From JANXXV01 sp038230275 (lineage in GTDB: Bacteria; Acidobacteriota; Terriglobia; Bryobacterales; Bryobacteraceae): 64,000 nt of DNA. Below, in pieces: positions 9,569-18,847 of this stretch (position 1 is its first letter; each line of letters opens with the position of its first letter). Position numbers and translations under genes: made by a program. The stretch lies in assembly GCA_038230275.1 (NCBI GenBank), contig JBBRNO010000010.1:33559-97558 (forward strand), in the 5' to 3' direction. A model generated the notes under the pieces. That model saw only the letters and a program-made list of their open reading frames with translations, did no database searches and was not told the DNA's origin.

Positions 9569-10921
9569 ATGTACACGGTTGAAGCTCCCCAAGCGGCCAT
9601 GCCGCACTTAGTGACCAAACTGCCGGGCCCGCGGGCAAGGGCGATCATCGAGCGGGACAAACGGATTATCTCATCGTCCTATACTCGCGGCTATCCGTTG
9701 GTAGTTCACTCCGCCGAAGGTGCCATTGTGGAGGATGTCGACGGCAATCGTTTTCTCGATTTCAACGCCGGCATTGGTGTAGTGGCGACTGGTCATTGTC
9801 ACCCTCGGGTGGTCAACGCCATTAGGGACCAGTCGGCCCGGTTGATCCACATGTCCGGCACAGACTTCTACTACGAAAATATGGTGGAGTTGGCTGAGAA
9901 ATTGGGATCGATCGCCCCCGGTACCAGCGCCAAAAGAGTCTACTTCGGTAACTCCGGCACCGAGGCAGTGGAGGCCGCGCTCAAACTGGCCCGCTACGCC
10001 ACGGGCCGTGAGAAATTCATATCGTTTTTTGGCGGATTTCATGGTCGAACCATGGGCTCTCTATCCCTGACGGCCAGTAAGTATGTGCAGAAGCAGGGGT
10101 TCGGAACGCTGCTCGCCGGCGTTTATCATGCGCCTTACCCGAATCCGTATCGCTCCGGCAAGTCTGGCGCCGAATGCGCCGCCGAGGCGCTGAATTATTT
10201 GGAAGACACCCTTCTCCGGACCGTTTTACCCCCAACTGAAGTAGCGGGAATCATCGTCGAGCCGATCCAGGGCGAAGGCGGCTACATTGTTCCACCGGCC
10301 GAGTTCTTGCGGGGACTGCGCGATTTAGCCGACAAACACGGTATTTTGCTGATATTCGACGAAGTGCAGAGTGGAATGGGCAGGACAGGGAAATGGTGGG
10401 CTTGCGAACACTTCGAAGTAGTCCCCGATATTCTGACCGTGGCCAAAGGCATTGCCAGCGGAATGCCCCTGAGTGCCATGATCTCCACCGAGGACATCAT
10501 GCGGTGGAAGCCCGGCGCGCACGCGTCGACGTTCGGCGGAAATCCAGTGTCGGTAGAAGCCGCACTCGCCACCATTGAGGTTCTGGAAGGCGGAATGATG
10601 GACAACGCGGGCCAAATGGGAGACTTTCTTCTGGAGGGCATGAGCGACTGGACCGAACGGTTCCAACATGTTGGCGACGTTCGCGGCATTGGCCTGATGA
10701 TCGGAATCGAAATCGTCCGCGATCAGCGGACCCGGGAACGGGCGCCGGAACTTCGAAATCGAATCGAGGAACTTGCTTTTGAACGCGGACTCCTGGTGCT
10801 GGGCGCGGGACCAAGTACGATCCGCCTAAGCCCTCCCCTTTGTATTAACCCCGAGCAGGCAAACTTCGCCCTCAGAACGCTGGAAGAGTGTCTTGGCTTG
10901 ATAGAAAAGAACGATAAGTAA
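9569..10921 (+). CDS. Class III PLP-dependent aminotransferase (GabT/ArgD-like)
   Basis: 450 residues, full length for the class III family (4-aminobutyrate, acetylornithine and related omega-aminotransferases). Visible motifs are GNSGTEAVEAALKLAR (phosphate-binding helix), IVEPIQGEGGY, LLIFDEVQSGMGRTG with the PLP-nitrogen-binding aspartate, and the Schiff-base lysine K293 in TVAKGIASGMP. It follows the secreted protein gene by 64 bases in the same direction, with a GGACGGAA site before the ATG. Placement inside the EPS locus suggests it makes an amino substituent or amino-sugar precursor, but a housekeeping substrate such as GABA or ornithine derivatives is equally possible. Confidence 0.9.
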   Translation: MYTVEAPQAAMPHLVTKLPGPRARAIIERDKRIISSSYTRGYPLVVHSAEGAIVEDVDGNRFLDFNAGIGVVATGHCHPRVVNAIRDQSARLIHMSGTDFYYENMVELAEKLGSIAPGTSAKRVYFGNSGTEAVEAALKLARYATGREKFISFFGGFHGRTMGSLSLTASKYVQKQGFGTLLAGVYHAPYPNPYRSGKSGAECAAEALNYLEDTLLRTVLPPTEVAGIIVEPIQGEGGYIVPPAEFLRGLRDLADKHGILLIFDEVQSGMGRTGKWWACEHFEVVPDILTVAKGIASGMPLSAMISTEDIMRWKPGAHASTFGGNPVSVEAALATIEVLEGGMMDNAGQMGDFLLEGMSDWTERFQHVGDVRGIGLMIGIEIVRDQRTRERAPELRNRIEELAFERGLLVLGAGPSTIRLSPPLCINPEQANFALRTLEECLGLIEKNDK

Positions 10922-11779
10922 CTGGGCCGGCAGCCGCCGCTGTACCCACTTTCGAGTTCGCCTTCCGGCGGCCTCCGAGATCTGCTTGTCCGGGATGACC
11001 ACCTTTCAGGTTCGGATAAAATGCACTGTTGCATGGTTTGAAGCAGCGCAGTCCCTCGGAATTGGTGGCGTGCGTACTGCGTACTGGCCCTTTAGAAACT
11101 GGCGCTTGCGATGGCAGTTTCACTTCGTCGCAGGGACTGCGCCCCAAGTTTAACGCCTGCTGCAGTGCATCCCGAGACAAACAAACCCACACCCACGTTG
11201 AGCATAGCTTGCGCTGTTTTGGGACCGGTATCCAAGAAAAAGATCATTTTGGGGAATATTTCCGATTTCAGAGGCTACCCAATCGTGCTCCCGTTCTAGC
11301 CTGGCTAGGTGGGCCAGGCTATCTCTCTCGATGTACAGCGCGGACGGTCTTGCCTTCCAGTGCCAAGGTCTAGTTCTATGGATCACGCCTAATCCTGACA
11401 TGCACTTACCGGAGAATTCGAGATCCATCGAGGAGATTTCCGGCGTTCATCTGCAGTGCTGTACGTAAGGCCTCACAAAACAGGGGTCATCGGCGTTGCA
11501 TTTGCGAAGTTTATGGAGGAAAAAGCGGCGAGTGGACGCTATGGCGCTCGTATTGCAAGTAACTTCGTGACTGGCATGCGTAATTGCTTACACTCAGCAT
11601 TGATGGGTAGGAGATTTGTTTCAAATGCAAGGCTTGGCGCAGAGGCGAGATCTCCTAGCGGAATTGTCCCGTCAGCAGCGTGGATCATTTATCCTCGCCG
11701 TCAGCGTTCCATTCTGGCATCTGGTGGGCGGATTGGCACGATCTTCGTGGCCAGCCGGGGGACTTGAGGTTTAATAGCC
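10922..11779. other. Intergenic region without a recognisable gene
   Basis: About 860 bases between the class III aminotransferase and a broken glycosyltransferase. Open frames here (up to ~114 codons) have no recognisable motifs and arginine/serine-rich composition typical of chance frames. The first 120 bases contain GGTTCGGATAAAATGCAC, faintly like IS21-family termini, but no transposase is present. The stretch fits a decayed or rearranged junction. Confidence 0.5.
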
Positions 11780-12175
11780 TTGGAAATACCTAACGACATG
11801 AAAATGTGCGTCCGCGAAGTGGTTAAGCTCTCGAGGACAGGCGGAACCAAGGTAGTGTTCCTTGTCGATACCCTCCTTGGAATGGGCGGCAATGGCGTGT
11901 GGCTTGCCGTGCGTAGCCACCGCTGTTGGGGGGGAAACCCTAACGTGGTAGAGCACGAGCAAAGCGGCTTGCGGGTGGCAAGTGAAGACGCCGAAACCGC
12001 CGCGGCCAGGATTCTGCAACTGCTCCGCGCCCCCAGTCTCCGGCGGCGGATGGGGAACAACGGACGCAAAGTGGCACGGGCATTTACCGTCGACGTGCTG
12101 GCGGGCCGTGTGGCCGGGTTATACGATGAACTGATCGCAAACCGCAACAATCTTGCGAACGGACGTACCGGCTGA
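11780..12175 (+). pseudogene. Remnant of a GT4 glycosyltransferase with internal deletion and frameshift
   Basis: The 131-codon frame joins two pieces of a GT4 enzyme. The start (KVVFLVDTLLGMGG) matches the N-terminus of the intact GT4 at 21038-22306 (RILYITDSIWGMGG). The end (GGNPNVVEHEQSGL...ARILQLLRAPSLRRRMG) matches its C-terminus. About 250-300 residues between them are missing. Just after the junction the bases also encode AMACGLPCVATAVGG in another frame, equal to MRAELPCVATAVGG of the intact protein, and a run of seven G at 11928-11934 marks the shift back. So the gene suffered a large deletion, with join near 11882-11895, plus a frameshift. It cannot be a working glycosyltransferase. 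Confidence 0.8.
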
Positions 12176-12320
12176 CCATGGGAAACTCAGATTTTCGCTT
12201 AGTGCATGGCGGTAGCGGACAGCAGGCAGCGGGAGGATTTCGGATCGAGAATCCCGCGCGGAGCCGATGGGGTAAACCTCGGTCTTCAACCAAACCAACG
12301 AATAGTGGGGCTCCGTAGAA

Positions 12321-13244
12321 ATGGCAGCGATAACCATGCCGGTGACGGAACCGAACTTGTTGCAGCTGGACGTCGAGGTCTTCAAGCACAATTTTCCAAA
12401 CCGAGGATTTAAGTTGCGTCACAATCTCTGTGAGCACACTGAGTTTTCCCTCGAACAACTGGCGCAACTTGCGCAGCGGTTACCAGAAACGAACGTAGAA
12501 TGCTTCACTGGAAATGTACCGGTAAATCAGAATCCAGCCAACCGCCCCAAGAACGGCCTCTCCATTGTGGATACCATCCGCCACATTCAAAAGAATGGTT
12601 CTTGGATGGTCTTGAAAAGCGTCCAGTTTGATCCCGAATATTTGAACTTCCTGCGCGCCTTCCTCGACGAGGTCTCCTTGGAATGCGAGCCTTCCATTGG
12701 CGGTATGCACGCCGAGGAGATATCCATCTTTATCGCCTCACCGAATTCCGTTACACCGTACCACCTGGACGGGGAGCACAAGTTCCTGCTTCAGATCCAC
12801 GGCTCGGAAGAGGTGTCGATGTGGGATCCAACGGACCGCACGGTTTTGCCGGAGCAGCAGGCTGAGTATATGCTGCAGTTCTGGCACGGCACGGACCAAG
12901 ATCGCAACTTGAGCTTCAAAAATGAATTCCAGCGCCGCGCCCGGGTTTTTCCATTGGGTCCGGGCGAGGGTCTGCACATTCCAGTGGGCGCGCCCCGCTG
13001 GGTGAAAAATGGACCGCAAGTTTCGGTTTCCATTGGCGTGACCTTCCGCTCCGCGCAGTCTGAAAAGCAGGCGATCCTATATTTCGTCAACAGGAAGCTG
13101 AAGAGCCTGGGATTAAAGCCGGCGCCTCCCTTCCAATCCGAATGGCGCGACTCGGTGAAGTGTGGAATTTTCCAGACTGGCCGGCGCCTCGCCAGGATCT
13201 TCGGCGGCTCGTGGTTACAAAAACAGCAAAGGAAATGGGCCTGA
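12321..13244 (+). CDS. Cupin_8/JmjC-like protein, paralogue 1 (distal metal His replaced by Arg)
   Basis: 307 residues. The central double-stranded beta-helix has the H-x-D pair H148/D150 in PYHLDGEH, the QIHGSEEVSMWDP strand typical of JmjC/cupin_8 hydroxylase-like folds, and the closing LHIPVGAPRWVKNG. In the paralogue at 20111-21037 this closing motif is GAPHWVKNG with H231; here the equivalent residue is R226. If that His is the third Fe(II) ligand, this copy is not a normal 2-oxoglutarate oxygenase. Start ATG 12321 has no strong ribosome site. It is followed at once by the deacetylase gene. A role in modifying a polysaccharide or an attached amino group is only inferred from context. Confidence 0.75.
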   Translation: MAAITMPVTEPNLLQLDVEVFKHNFPNRGFKLRHNLCEHTEFSLEQLAQLAQRLPETNVECFTGNVPVNQNPANRPKNGLSIVDTIRHIQKNGSWMVLKSVQFDPEYLNFLRAFLDEVSLECEPSIGGMHAEEISIFIASPNSVTPYHLDGEHKFLLQIHGSEEVSMWDPTDRTVLPEQQAEYMLQFWHGTDQDRNLSFKNEFQRRARVFPLGPGEGLHIPVGAPRWVKNGPQVSVSIGVTFRSAQSEKQAILYFVNRKLKSLGLKPAPPFQSEWRDSVKCGIFQTGRRLARIFGGSWLQKQQRKWA

Positions 13245-13245
13245 A

Positions 13246-14226
13246 GTGAAGTTCGCGACTGCGCTTCGCAGTACCGGCCCCAGTTATCCGATGACATCCG
13301 TAAAATCTGTGGTTTCGAAATTCGCCAGAGAGGCAGTTCGTCTGGACATGGTCACCGCTGTCCTCTGCCATGTGCAGAAGCAACCGCGCATTCTGATGCT
13401 GCACGCGGTGGGCGGCCCCAGCTACCCAGCCGGCCTCTTCCGGGCTCACCTCAAGTTCTTGTCCAAGTTCTTCCGGATTGTTCCGCTCGATCAGGTTTGG
13501 AACCCGGCTGACCAAGGCCGGGACCAGCGCCCGAAAGTCGCCCTCACCTTCGACGACGGTCTGCGAAACAACCTGACGGTTGCCTATCCACTGCTGCGTG
13601 AATTTCAGGCACCAGCCACATTCTTCGTCTGCCCTGGACTGATCGATGCCGGACGCTGGCTCTGGAACCACGAGTGCTTCGCTCGTCTGGAATCGATGGG
13701 CGGCCGCCAGACTCAGTTCATGTTCGAGTGTGGACTCGATAGCAGCGGCGTAGGCCCTTTCCTGCAGGAACTCAAATACTTGCCGTATGCGGAACGGATC
13801 GTGATCGAGAAGAAACTCCGGGACGTGACGCCGGACTTCTTACCCACCGCGCAGCAGCACGAACAATTCGACCTGATGACATGGGATGAGCTGAGATCGC
13901 TCGACCCGGCGCTTGTCGCCATTGGTGGGCACTCCAACCATCACGAGATTCTTTCGCGACTAGACTCCGGCCGCCTGGAAGCGGAAGTGGCCGATTGCGC
14001 GTCCAGGCTGATGCAGGAACTGGGGCGTCCGGCACCTCATTTTTGCTATCCCGATGGCTCCTACAATCAGGCCACACTCCAGGCCGTGGGCCGCCACTTT
14101 CATTCAGCCGTTACCATTAACGAAGGCTTCGTTCCAGTGAGCCCGAATTTGCTGGAGCTTCCCAGAATCTCAATTCCAGCAAATTTGCAGGACCTGATCT
14201 GGCGCATGCAGAGGCCAAGCGGATGA
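13246..14226 (+). CDS. NodB-type polysaccharide deacetylase (CE4)
   Basis: About 326 residues. It has the NodB motif LTFDDGLRNN with the catalytic-base and metal aspartates, the metal-binding HSNHH in AIGGHSNHHEIL, and the later CYPDGSYN motif. Family knowledge: metal-dependent removal of N- or O-acetyl groups from polysaccharides. No signal peptide is evident, so it may act on a lipid-linked or cytoplasmic substrate. The frame opens further upstream inside the cupin gene, but the GTG at 13246, two bases after the cupin stop and behind AAAGGAAA, is a likely start; the ATG at 13291 is an alternative. The stop overlaps the ATG of the ATP-grasp gene (ATGA). Confidence 0.85.
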   Translation: MKFATALRSTGPSYPMTSVKSVVSKFAREAVRLDMVTAVLCHVQKQPRILMLHAVGGPSYPAGLFRAHLKFLSKFFRIVPLDQVWNPADQGRDQRPKVALTFDDGLRNNLTVAYPLLREFQAPATFFVCPGLIDAGRWLWNHECFARLESMGGRQTQFMFECGLDSSGVGPFLQELKYLPYAERIVIEKKLRDVTPDFLPTAQQHEQFDLMTWDELRSLDPALVAIGGHSNHHEILSRLDSGRLEAEVADCASRLMQELGRPAPHFCYPDGSYNQATLQAVGRHFHSAVTINEGFVPVSPNLLELPRISIPANLQDLIWRMQRPSG

Positions 14227-15980
14227 GCACGATGGAAGCCTTGATCTTAGATGGACATAGCCGCGCGGCCATCGAATGCACTCAGTCCCTGGGACGAGCT
14301 GGCATTACGGTGGCTGTTTCCGCGGAACTTCCGGACGCCATAGCATTCGAATCCCGCTATGCCCGACTGCGGTTGACGCAACCTCCGGTTATGCCGGCCG
14401 AAGAGTTTCTGGAATGGCTGAGGGAACTCGATGCTATTCATCATTTCCGGTTGATTGTCCCTTCTACTGAGAATTCCCTGCTGGCGCTGCTACAGCTGCC
14501 GGAGCAGGACCCGATCCGGATACGGGCCGTTCTGCCTTCGAACCACGCGCTGCAAGTAGCACTCGATAAGAATAAAACGCTGGAACTGGCGGCTCGATTG
14601 GGTGTGCCGGCTCCGCTGACACGGTTCATTACGATCACAACAGACGCCGAACAGCCGGCCAGCCCGGCGCCGCGCTTCCCTGTGGTCCTCAAGCCGGCCA
14701 GCAGCAAAGTGTCTGACGGCGAAACGGTCTGGAGTTTTGAACCGGCCATTGTTCACGATGAACCCAGGCGCCAACAGCTGTTGGCGAACTGGCTGCCGCG
14801 CGTCGCCGTCCTGGAACAAGAATACGTACAAGGTTGGGGCATCGGCATCGAAATGCTTTACCAGGGCGGCCGCATGATGTGGTATCTGGCCCATGAGCGT
14901 TTACATGAATGGCCGCTTACCGGCGGCGCCAGCACCTACCGCAGGGCGATTGAACCACCGCCGGGCATGTTGGAAGCAGCCACGCGACTGTTCGATGAAC
15001 TCCACTGGAATGGCGTAGGTATGGTGGAATTCAAGCAGCGCCAGGACGGCTCGTACGCCCTAATGGAAATCAATCCCAGACTTTGGGGCTCGCTTGCTCT
15101 GAGCATCGACGCCGGGGTGGACTTCCCTCTTGGCCTTTGGGAGGTGGCCACCGGCCAGGCGCTGCCGCCGCAGCCGAACTATCGCCGGGGGATGCGAACG
15201 CGCAACATGAGCCTTGACCTGCGTTGGATCGCCGCCAACTTCCGGGCCGATCGCACCGACCCCTCGCTGCTACTGCGCCCGCGAATTGGCTCAATCCTGG
15301 AACTGGGACTACCTTTTCTGAACTGCGAACGCTGGGATCATTTTCATTGGACCGATCCCAAGCCGGTCTTGCGTACTATTTGGAAAGTCGGCAGAAGCGT
15401 GGCAAGAACAGTCCGCCGCCGACTGCAAGCCAGCTCGATGTTGAGACGCAGGGATGCCATTGTGCAGCGGGCAGCCGCGCATCTGGCACGCATCCGGGTC
15501 TCCCGCCAGCCTGTGGTTCTTTTCATTTGTCTGGGAAATATATGCCGCAGTGCGTTTGCGGATCTCGTCGCGCGCGAGTACCTCGCCGGCTGCCGGATCG
15601 AATCGGCAGGTTTTGACCGCCGCGCGGGCCGGCAAACTCCTTCCACGGTTGCGGACGCGGCAACTCGTGCAGGCTTCCCCATGGCCGGGTGGCGTTCTAA
15701 GACTTTATCGGAGGCGCATGTGAGCGAAGCGGACCTGATTCTGGTAATGGATCTGGACCAATACGACCGGATTACTGCGCAATACCCGGATTGCCAAGCT
15801 CGCGTTGCCTTGCTAGGGTTGTTTGCCGATCGTCCAACGCTGGCCATCGAAGATCCTGATCGCAAAGATGCCGTAACGGCCGACCGTGTGATCCGGCAAA
15901 TCCTCTCGGCTGTGCATGTTCTGTCGGAAAGCACAATGTCGAACGGAACAGGCCTAATCTCGCCTCAGAAGGCGCACTGA
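14223..15980 (+). CDS. ATP-grasp ligase fused to low-molecular-weight protein tyrosine phosphatase
   Basis: 585 residues with two clear parts. Residues ~1-370 form a carboxylate-amine-ligase-like ATP-grasp domain, with FPVVLKPASSK in the ATP-binding subdomain and the magnesium-binding MEINPRLWGSL. Residues ~425-570 form a low-molecular-weight tyrosine phosphatase: P-loop CLGNICRS with nucleophile C436 and R442, and general-acid loop EDPD with D544. The phosphatase is usually a separate Wzb/Etp-like protein that acts on the BY-kinase of capsule export. The junction is a short arginine-rich stretch with no stop or frameshift. The gene overlaps the deacetylase stop. ATP-grasp substrate unknown; ligation of an amino acid or similar group to the polysaccharide is a plausible inference. 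Confidence 0.85.
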   Translation: MSTMEALILDGHSRAAIECTQSLGRAGITVAVSAELPDAIAFESRYARLRLTQPPVMPAEEFLEWLRELDAIHHFRLIVPSTENSLLALLQLPEQDPIRIRAVLPSNHALQVALDKNKTLELAARLGVPAPLTRFITITTDAEQPASPAPRFPVVLKPASSKVSDGETVWSFEPAIVHDEPRRQQLLANWLPRVAVLEQEYVQGWGIGIEMLYQGGRMMWYLAHERLHEWPLTGGASTYRRAIEPPPGMLEAATRLFDELHWNGVGMVEFKQRQDGSYALMEINPRLWGSLALSIDAGVDFPLGLWEVATGQALPPQPNYRRGMRTRNMSLDLRWIAANFRADRTDPSLLLRPRIGSILELGLPFLNCERWDHFHWTDPKPVLRTIWKVGRSVARTVRRRLQASSMLRRRDAIVQRAAAHLARIRVSRQPVVLFICLGNICRSAFADLVAREYLAGCRIESAGFDRRAGRQTPSTVADAATRAGFPMAGWRSKTLSEAHVSEADLILVMDLDQYDRITAQYPDCQARVALLGLFADRPTLAIEDPDRKDAVTADRVIRQILSAVHVLSESTMSNGTGLISPQKAH

Positions 15981-16493
15981 GCCGTGAGAATTGCTGCAAA
16001 AGCCCTGGATCCCGCGTTGGTTCGCGCCACAAGTCCAAAACAGTGTCAACAATTCTGGTTTCGCGGGATTTACTCCCAATCGGATCAACCCTAAAGTTCA
16101 TTTTGTAAATCGAAACTCGTAATCCGTGTGCCGGTTCGCCGGCAGACGTACTCGAGATCTCAATCAATTGACCCGCAGGGATCAGCTTCCCTCACGGATT
16201 TTCCTCCCGAAACGTTGGTGCGAAAGCCCGGGTTCCGGCTCTCCAGCTGCAGCTTCACCGCTCCGCCGAATTCTCGCCGCCTCGCGGTGTATATTGATAC
16301 TTATAAGATTTTCGCTCCTCACTGAACCCGAAAAATGGGACCGAAAATGACTGCGGCGCTGAGGCGATCATTCCGCAGACCGGCGAACTGCCGCACCTGC
16401 TGCGCTAGAAAATTCCGGGGAATACCACTGGCCAGCTGACTCCTACCCCCGTTTGGAACTCGAAGTGCACCGCCTGTAGATTCGACGATAGAA
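15981..16493. other. Intergenic region, nothing convincing
   Basis: Roughly 510 bases between the ATP-grasp/phosphatase gene and the GT2 gene. I find no recognisable coding frame, terminator or strong promoter. The stretch near 16290-16310 is locally AT-rich (TATATTGATACTTATAAG) and could hold a housekeeping promoter for the GT2 gene, but this is weak. Confidence 0.4.
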
Positions 16494-17546
16494 ATGCCGA
16501 ATCTGAAAGTAAGCGTTGTGATCCCAACGTATAATCGCGAGCATCTGATCGCGCGTTCGGTTTCGTCAGCACTTTGCGAGATTCTTCCAACGGATGAAAT
16601 CATCGTAATTGATGACGGCTCGACGGACCGCACCGAAGATGTAGTGCGGCAGTTCCAAGACAGCCGAATACGCTATATCCGGCAACCGAATTCCGGTGCT
16701 GGCGTCGCACGCAACCGGGGAGCGCGAGAAGCTACCGGAGATTTAGTGGCGTATCTTGACTCCGACGACGAATGGCTTCCTGGCAAGATAGCTCTACAGC
16801 GAAGGTTCATGACCGCCAGGCCGGACGTCCTGTTTTGTTTCACGGATATGGCTGGTGAAAGGGGCGAGTGGCGCCAAAGACACTATATCCGGCACTGGCA
16901 TACTGACCCTCGCGATTGGGGAGAGATCATGGGACCGCCGGTGAACTATTCAACATTGGCGGAACTTCCAATGCGAGTTGCCGACTTCCGGGTCTATGTC
17001 GGTGACATCTACCGCGGCGAGATGCACACCAACTACATCCTAACCAGTTCTCTGATGATTCGCCGCCGCGAAGCCGGTAATGCAATTCATTTCAATGAGA
17101 CCACGAAAACCTACGAAGATTGGGAGTGCTTCGGGCGACTCGCACAACGGGGCCTAGCAGCTTACCTGGATTGTGAAACCACGGTTCAGCACGGGCATAT
17201 GGGCCACCGCTTGACCGATGCGAATCTTTTTACATGTGCCGAAGCGAGGCTAGCAGTTCTTGACAGCGTCTGGGGATCAGACGCGGATTTCCTGTCGAAA
17301 CACGGTGATGAGTATCAAGCCCTGGTGCAACAGCAGAAATTGCAGAGTATTCGTGGCTTGCTCGCACTGGGACACAGCTGGGAAGCACGCCAGGCGATCC
17401 GCGGAATCTCTGGCGTCCCCCTCACTTATCGCATTTTATCCCGACTGCCAGGCGGATTGCTTGCCTCCATTACACAGTTTCGCCGCGCCATGCTGGAGCG
17501 GGCTTCCTTCTTGACCGCGCGGCTCGAAGAACGAAGGGGGGATTGA
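16494..17546 (+). CDS. GT2-family glycosyltransferase
   Basis: 350 residues with the GT-A fold opening VSVVIPTYNRE, then IDDGSTDRTEDV (nucleotide binding) and YLDSDDEWLPGK, where the DxD-type acidic motif binds the metal and donor. The rest is a less conserved acceptor domain ending in a basic helix. It probably adds a sugar to the growing repeat in the cytoplasm. Its stop overlaps a possible TTG start of the next gene and lies 2 bases before that gene's ATG. Confidence 0.9.
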   Translation: MPNLKVSVVIPTYNREHLIARSVSSALCEILPTDEIIVIDDGSTDRTEDVVRQFQDSRIRYIRQPNSGAGVARNRGAREATGDLVAYLDSDDEWLPGKIALQRRFMTARPDVLFCFTDMAGERGEWRQRHYIRHWHTDPRDWGEIMGPPVNYSTLAELPMRVADFRVYVGDIYRGEMHTNYILTSSLMIRRREAGNAIHFNETTKTYEDWECFGRLAQRGLAAYLDCETTVQHGHMGHRLTDANLFTCAEARLAVLDSVWGSDADFLSKHGDEYQALVQQQKLQSIRGLLALGHSWEARQAIRGISGVPLTYRILSRLPGGLLASITQFRRAMLERASFLTARLEERRGD

Positions 17547-17548
17547 GG

Positions 17549-18790
17549 ATGACTTTGGCTTTGAAACGGATTCAGGAGCCGGATCGGAAAACACGTCCCG
17601 CTCAGGCTGCCAGCACCCGCGGAAAGTCTGCCACCCTTCGCATCGTTGCTCCGGCGCAATTGCATCTATATGAAAACGTTTGGGAAAAACTCTGCGCGAC
17701 AGCGATTGTCCCCAATCCGTTCTTCGAGCCCTGGATGCTGCTGCCTGCGCTGGAGCACCTGGTCGACAAAGAAGATCTACACTTTTTGCTAATATTTGGC
17801 CCAGCTGGGAAAGACGGTATTGAGCCGTTGTGGGGACTATTTCCGTTGGAACTGCAGCAAAAATGTCTCCAACTGCCCGTGCGGACGCTTGCGTTCTGGC
17901 ATCACCGCTATTGTGCGTTGGCTACGCCTTTGATTGCCGCGGCACACGTCTGGGAGACATTGGAAGCTTTTTGGACGTGGTTCCAGCAGAATCCGTTCGG
18001 TTGCCGGATTTTGGACACGAACTACCTACTCGCTGAAGGTTCGTTCCACGCAGTTTGGGCGGATTTTGCCATTGGCCGCACGTCGTTTCTGTTAAATGAG
18101 TTCCCCCGAGCTCTGCTCAAACCATCTGGGACGGCGGAAGCCTACCTATCGAACGCAGTCTCCAAAAAGCATCATGATGAGTTCTTGAGGCAGGAGCGCC
18201 GGCTTGCAGCGCTCGGGGAACTGCGGTATCTGCGTGTGATCAGCCCCTCCAGCGTGGATGGGTGGGTGGACGACTTTCTGCGTCTGGAAGCATGCGGATG
18301 GAAGGGAAACGTTGGCGGTGCCTTTGCAAAAGATCCTCAAAATGCCGCGTACCTACGCGAAATCACGCGGGATGGCTTCCTTCAAAATCGTCTGGTCCTG
18401 TGGTCTCTAGTTTTGGACGGAAAAGTGATCGCGATGAAACACATCCTCCGTGCTAACGAGGGAGCCTTCGCCTTCAAAATCGCCTACGACGAAGACTATG
18501 CTAAGTATTCCCCTGGGATGTTGTTGGAATTAGAGTATATTCGCAAAGTGTTCCATGACCCTCAGGTTCGGTGGGTGGATTCCTGCGCTGCGCCGCGCCA
18601 CACTCTGGTTTCCCGAATATGGAGTGAGCGGCGCATGATTCGCCGAACGCTGTTCTCTGACAACTCCCGCTTGGGCGACCTTGTAATTTCATCTCTGCCC
18701 CTGCTTAGGTGGATGAAACGGCTGGTCCGGCCGGAAGCCGGCGAAAGTTACCTCCAGATCTCGACCAAGGAGAAAAAACAAGGGTGCTGA
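17549..18790 (+). CDS. GNAT-like acyltransferase (BioF2/CelD-type Acetyltransf_6)
   Basis: About 413 residues. The C-terminal half (about 200-360) shows the PF13480 pattern: LEACGWKGN, then LVLDGKVIAMKHIL, YDEDYAKYSPGMLLELE and a final VDSCAAP. Family members transfer acyl groups and are frequent in exopolysaccharide loci. The N-terminal ~180 residues are less typical, with a WEKL...PFFEPWMLLPAL segment seen in the family. ATG 17549 follows AAGGGGG by 7 bases. A decayed second copy follows directly (18848-20101), so this is the surviving member of a tandem pair. Confidence 0.8.
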   Translation: MTLALKRIQEPDRKTRPAQAASTRGKSATLRIVAPAQLHLYENVWEKLCATAIVPNPFFEPWMLLPALEHLVDKEDLHFLLIFGPAGKDGIEPLWGLFPLELQQKCLQLPVRTLAFWHHRYCALATPLIAAAHVWETLEAFWTWFQQNPFGCRILDTNYLLAEGSFHAVWADFAIGRTSFLLNEFPRALLKPSGTAEAYLSNAVSKKHHDEFLRQERRLAALGELRYLRVISPSSVDGWVDDFLRLEACGWKGNVGGAFAKDPQNAAYLREITRDGFLQNRLVLWSLVLDGKVIAMKHILRANEGAFAFKIAYDEDYAKYSPGMLLELEYIRKVFHDPQVRWVDSCAAPRHTLVSRIWSERRMIRRTLFSDNSRLGDLVISSLPLLRWMKRLVRPEAGESYLQISTKEKKQGC

Positions 18791-18847
18791 TTTGTGAAGT
18801 CCATTCCCCGCATATCCCACTGCCGGATGCTGGTTGGTTGAAAAAAA

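Noticed and set aside
10980..11040. IS21-family-like terminal sequence (GGATAAAATGCAC)
   Set aside because: Only one short match, no inverted partner, no transposase gene or fragment nearby.
11574..11593. TGGCATGCGTAATTGCTT as a fourth sigma-54 promoter
   Set aside because: The GG and GC are 11 bases apart instead of 10, a spacing that normally abolishes sigma-54 recognition, and no intact gene follows closely.
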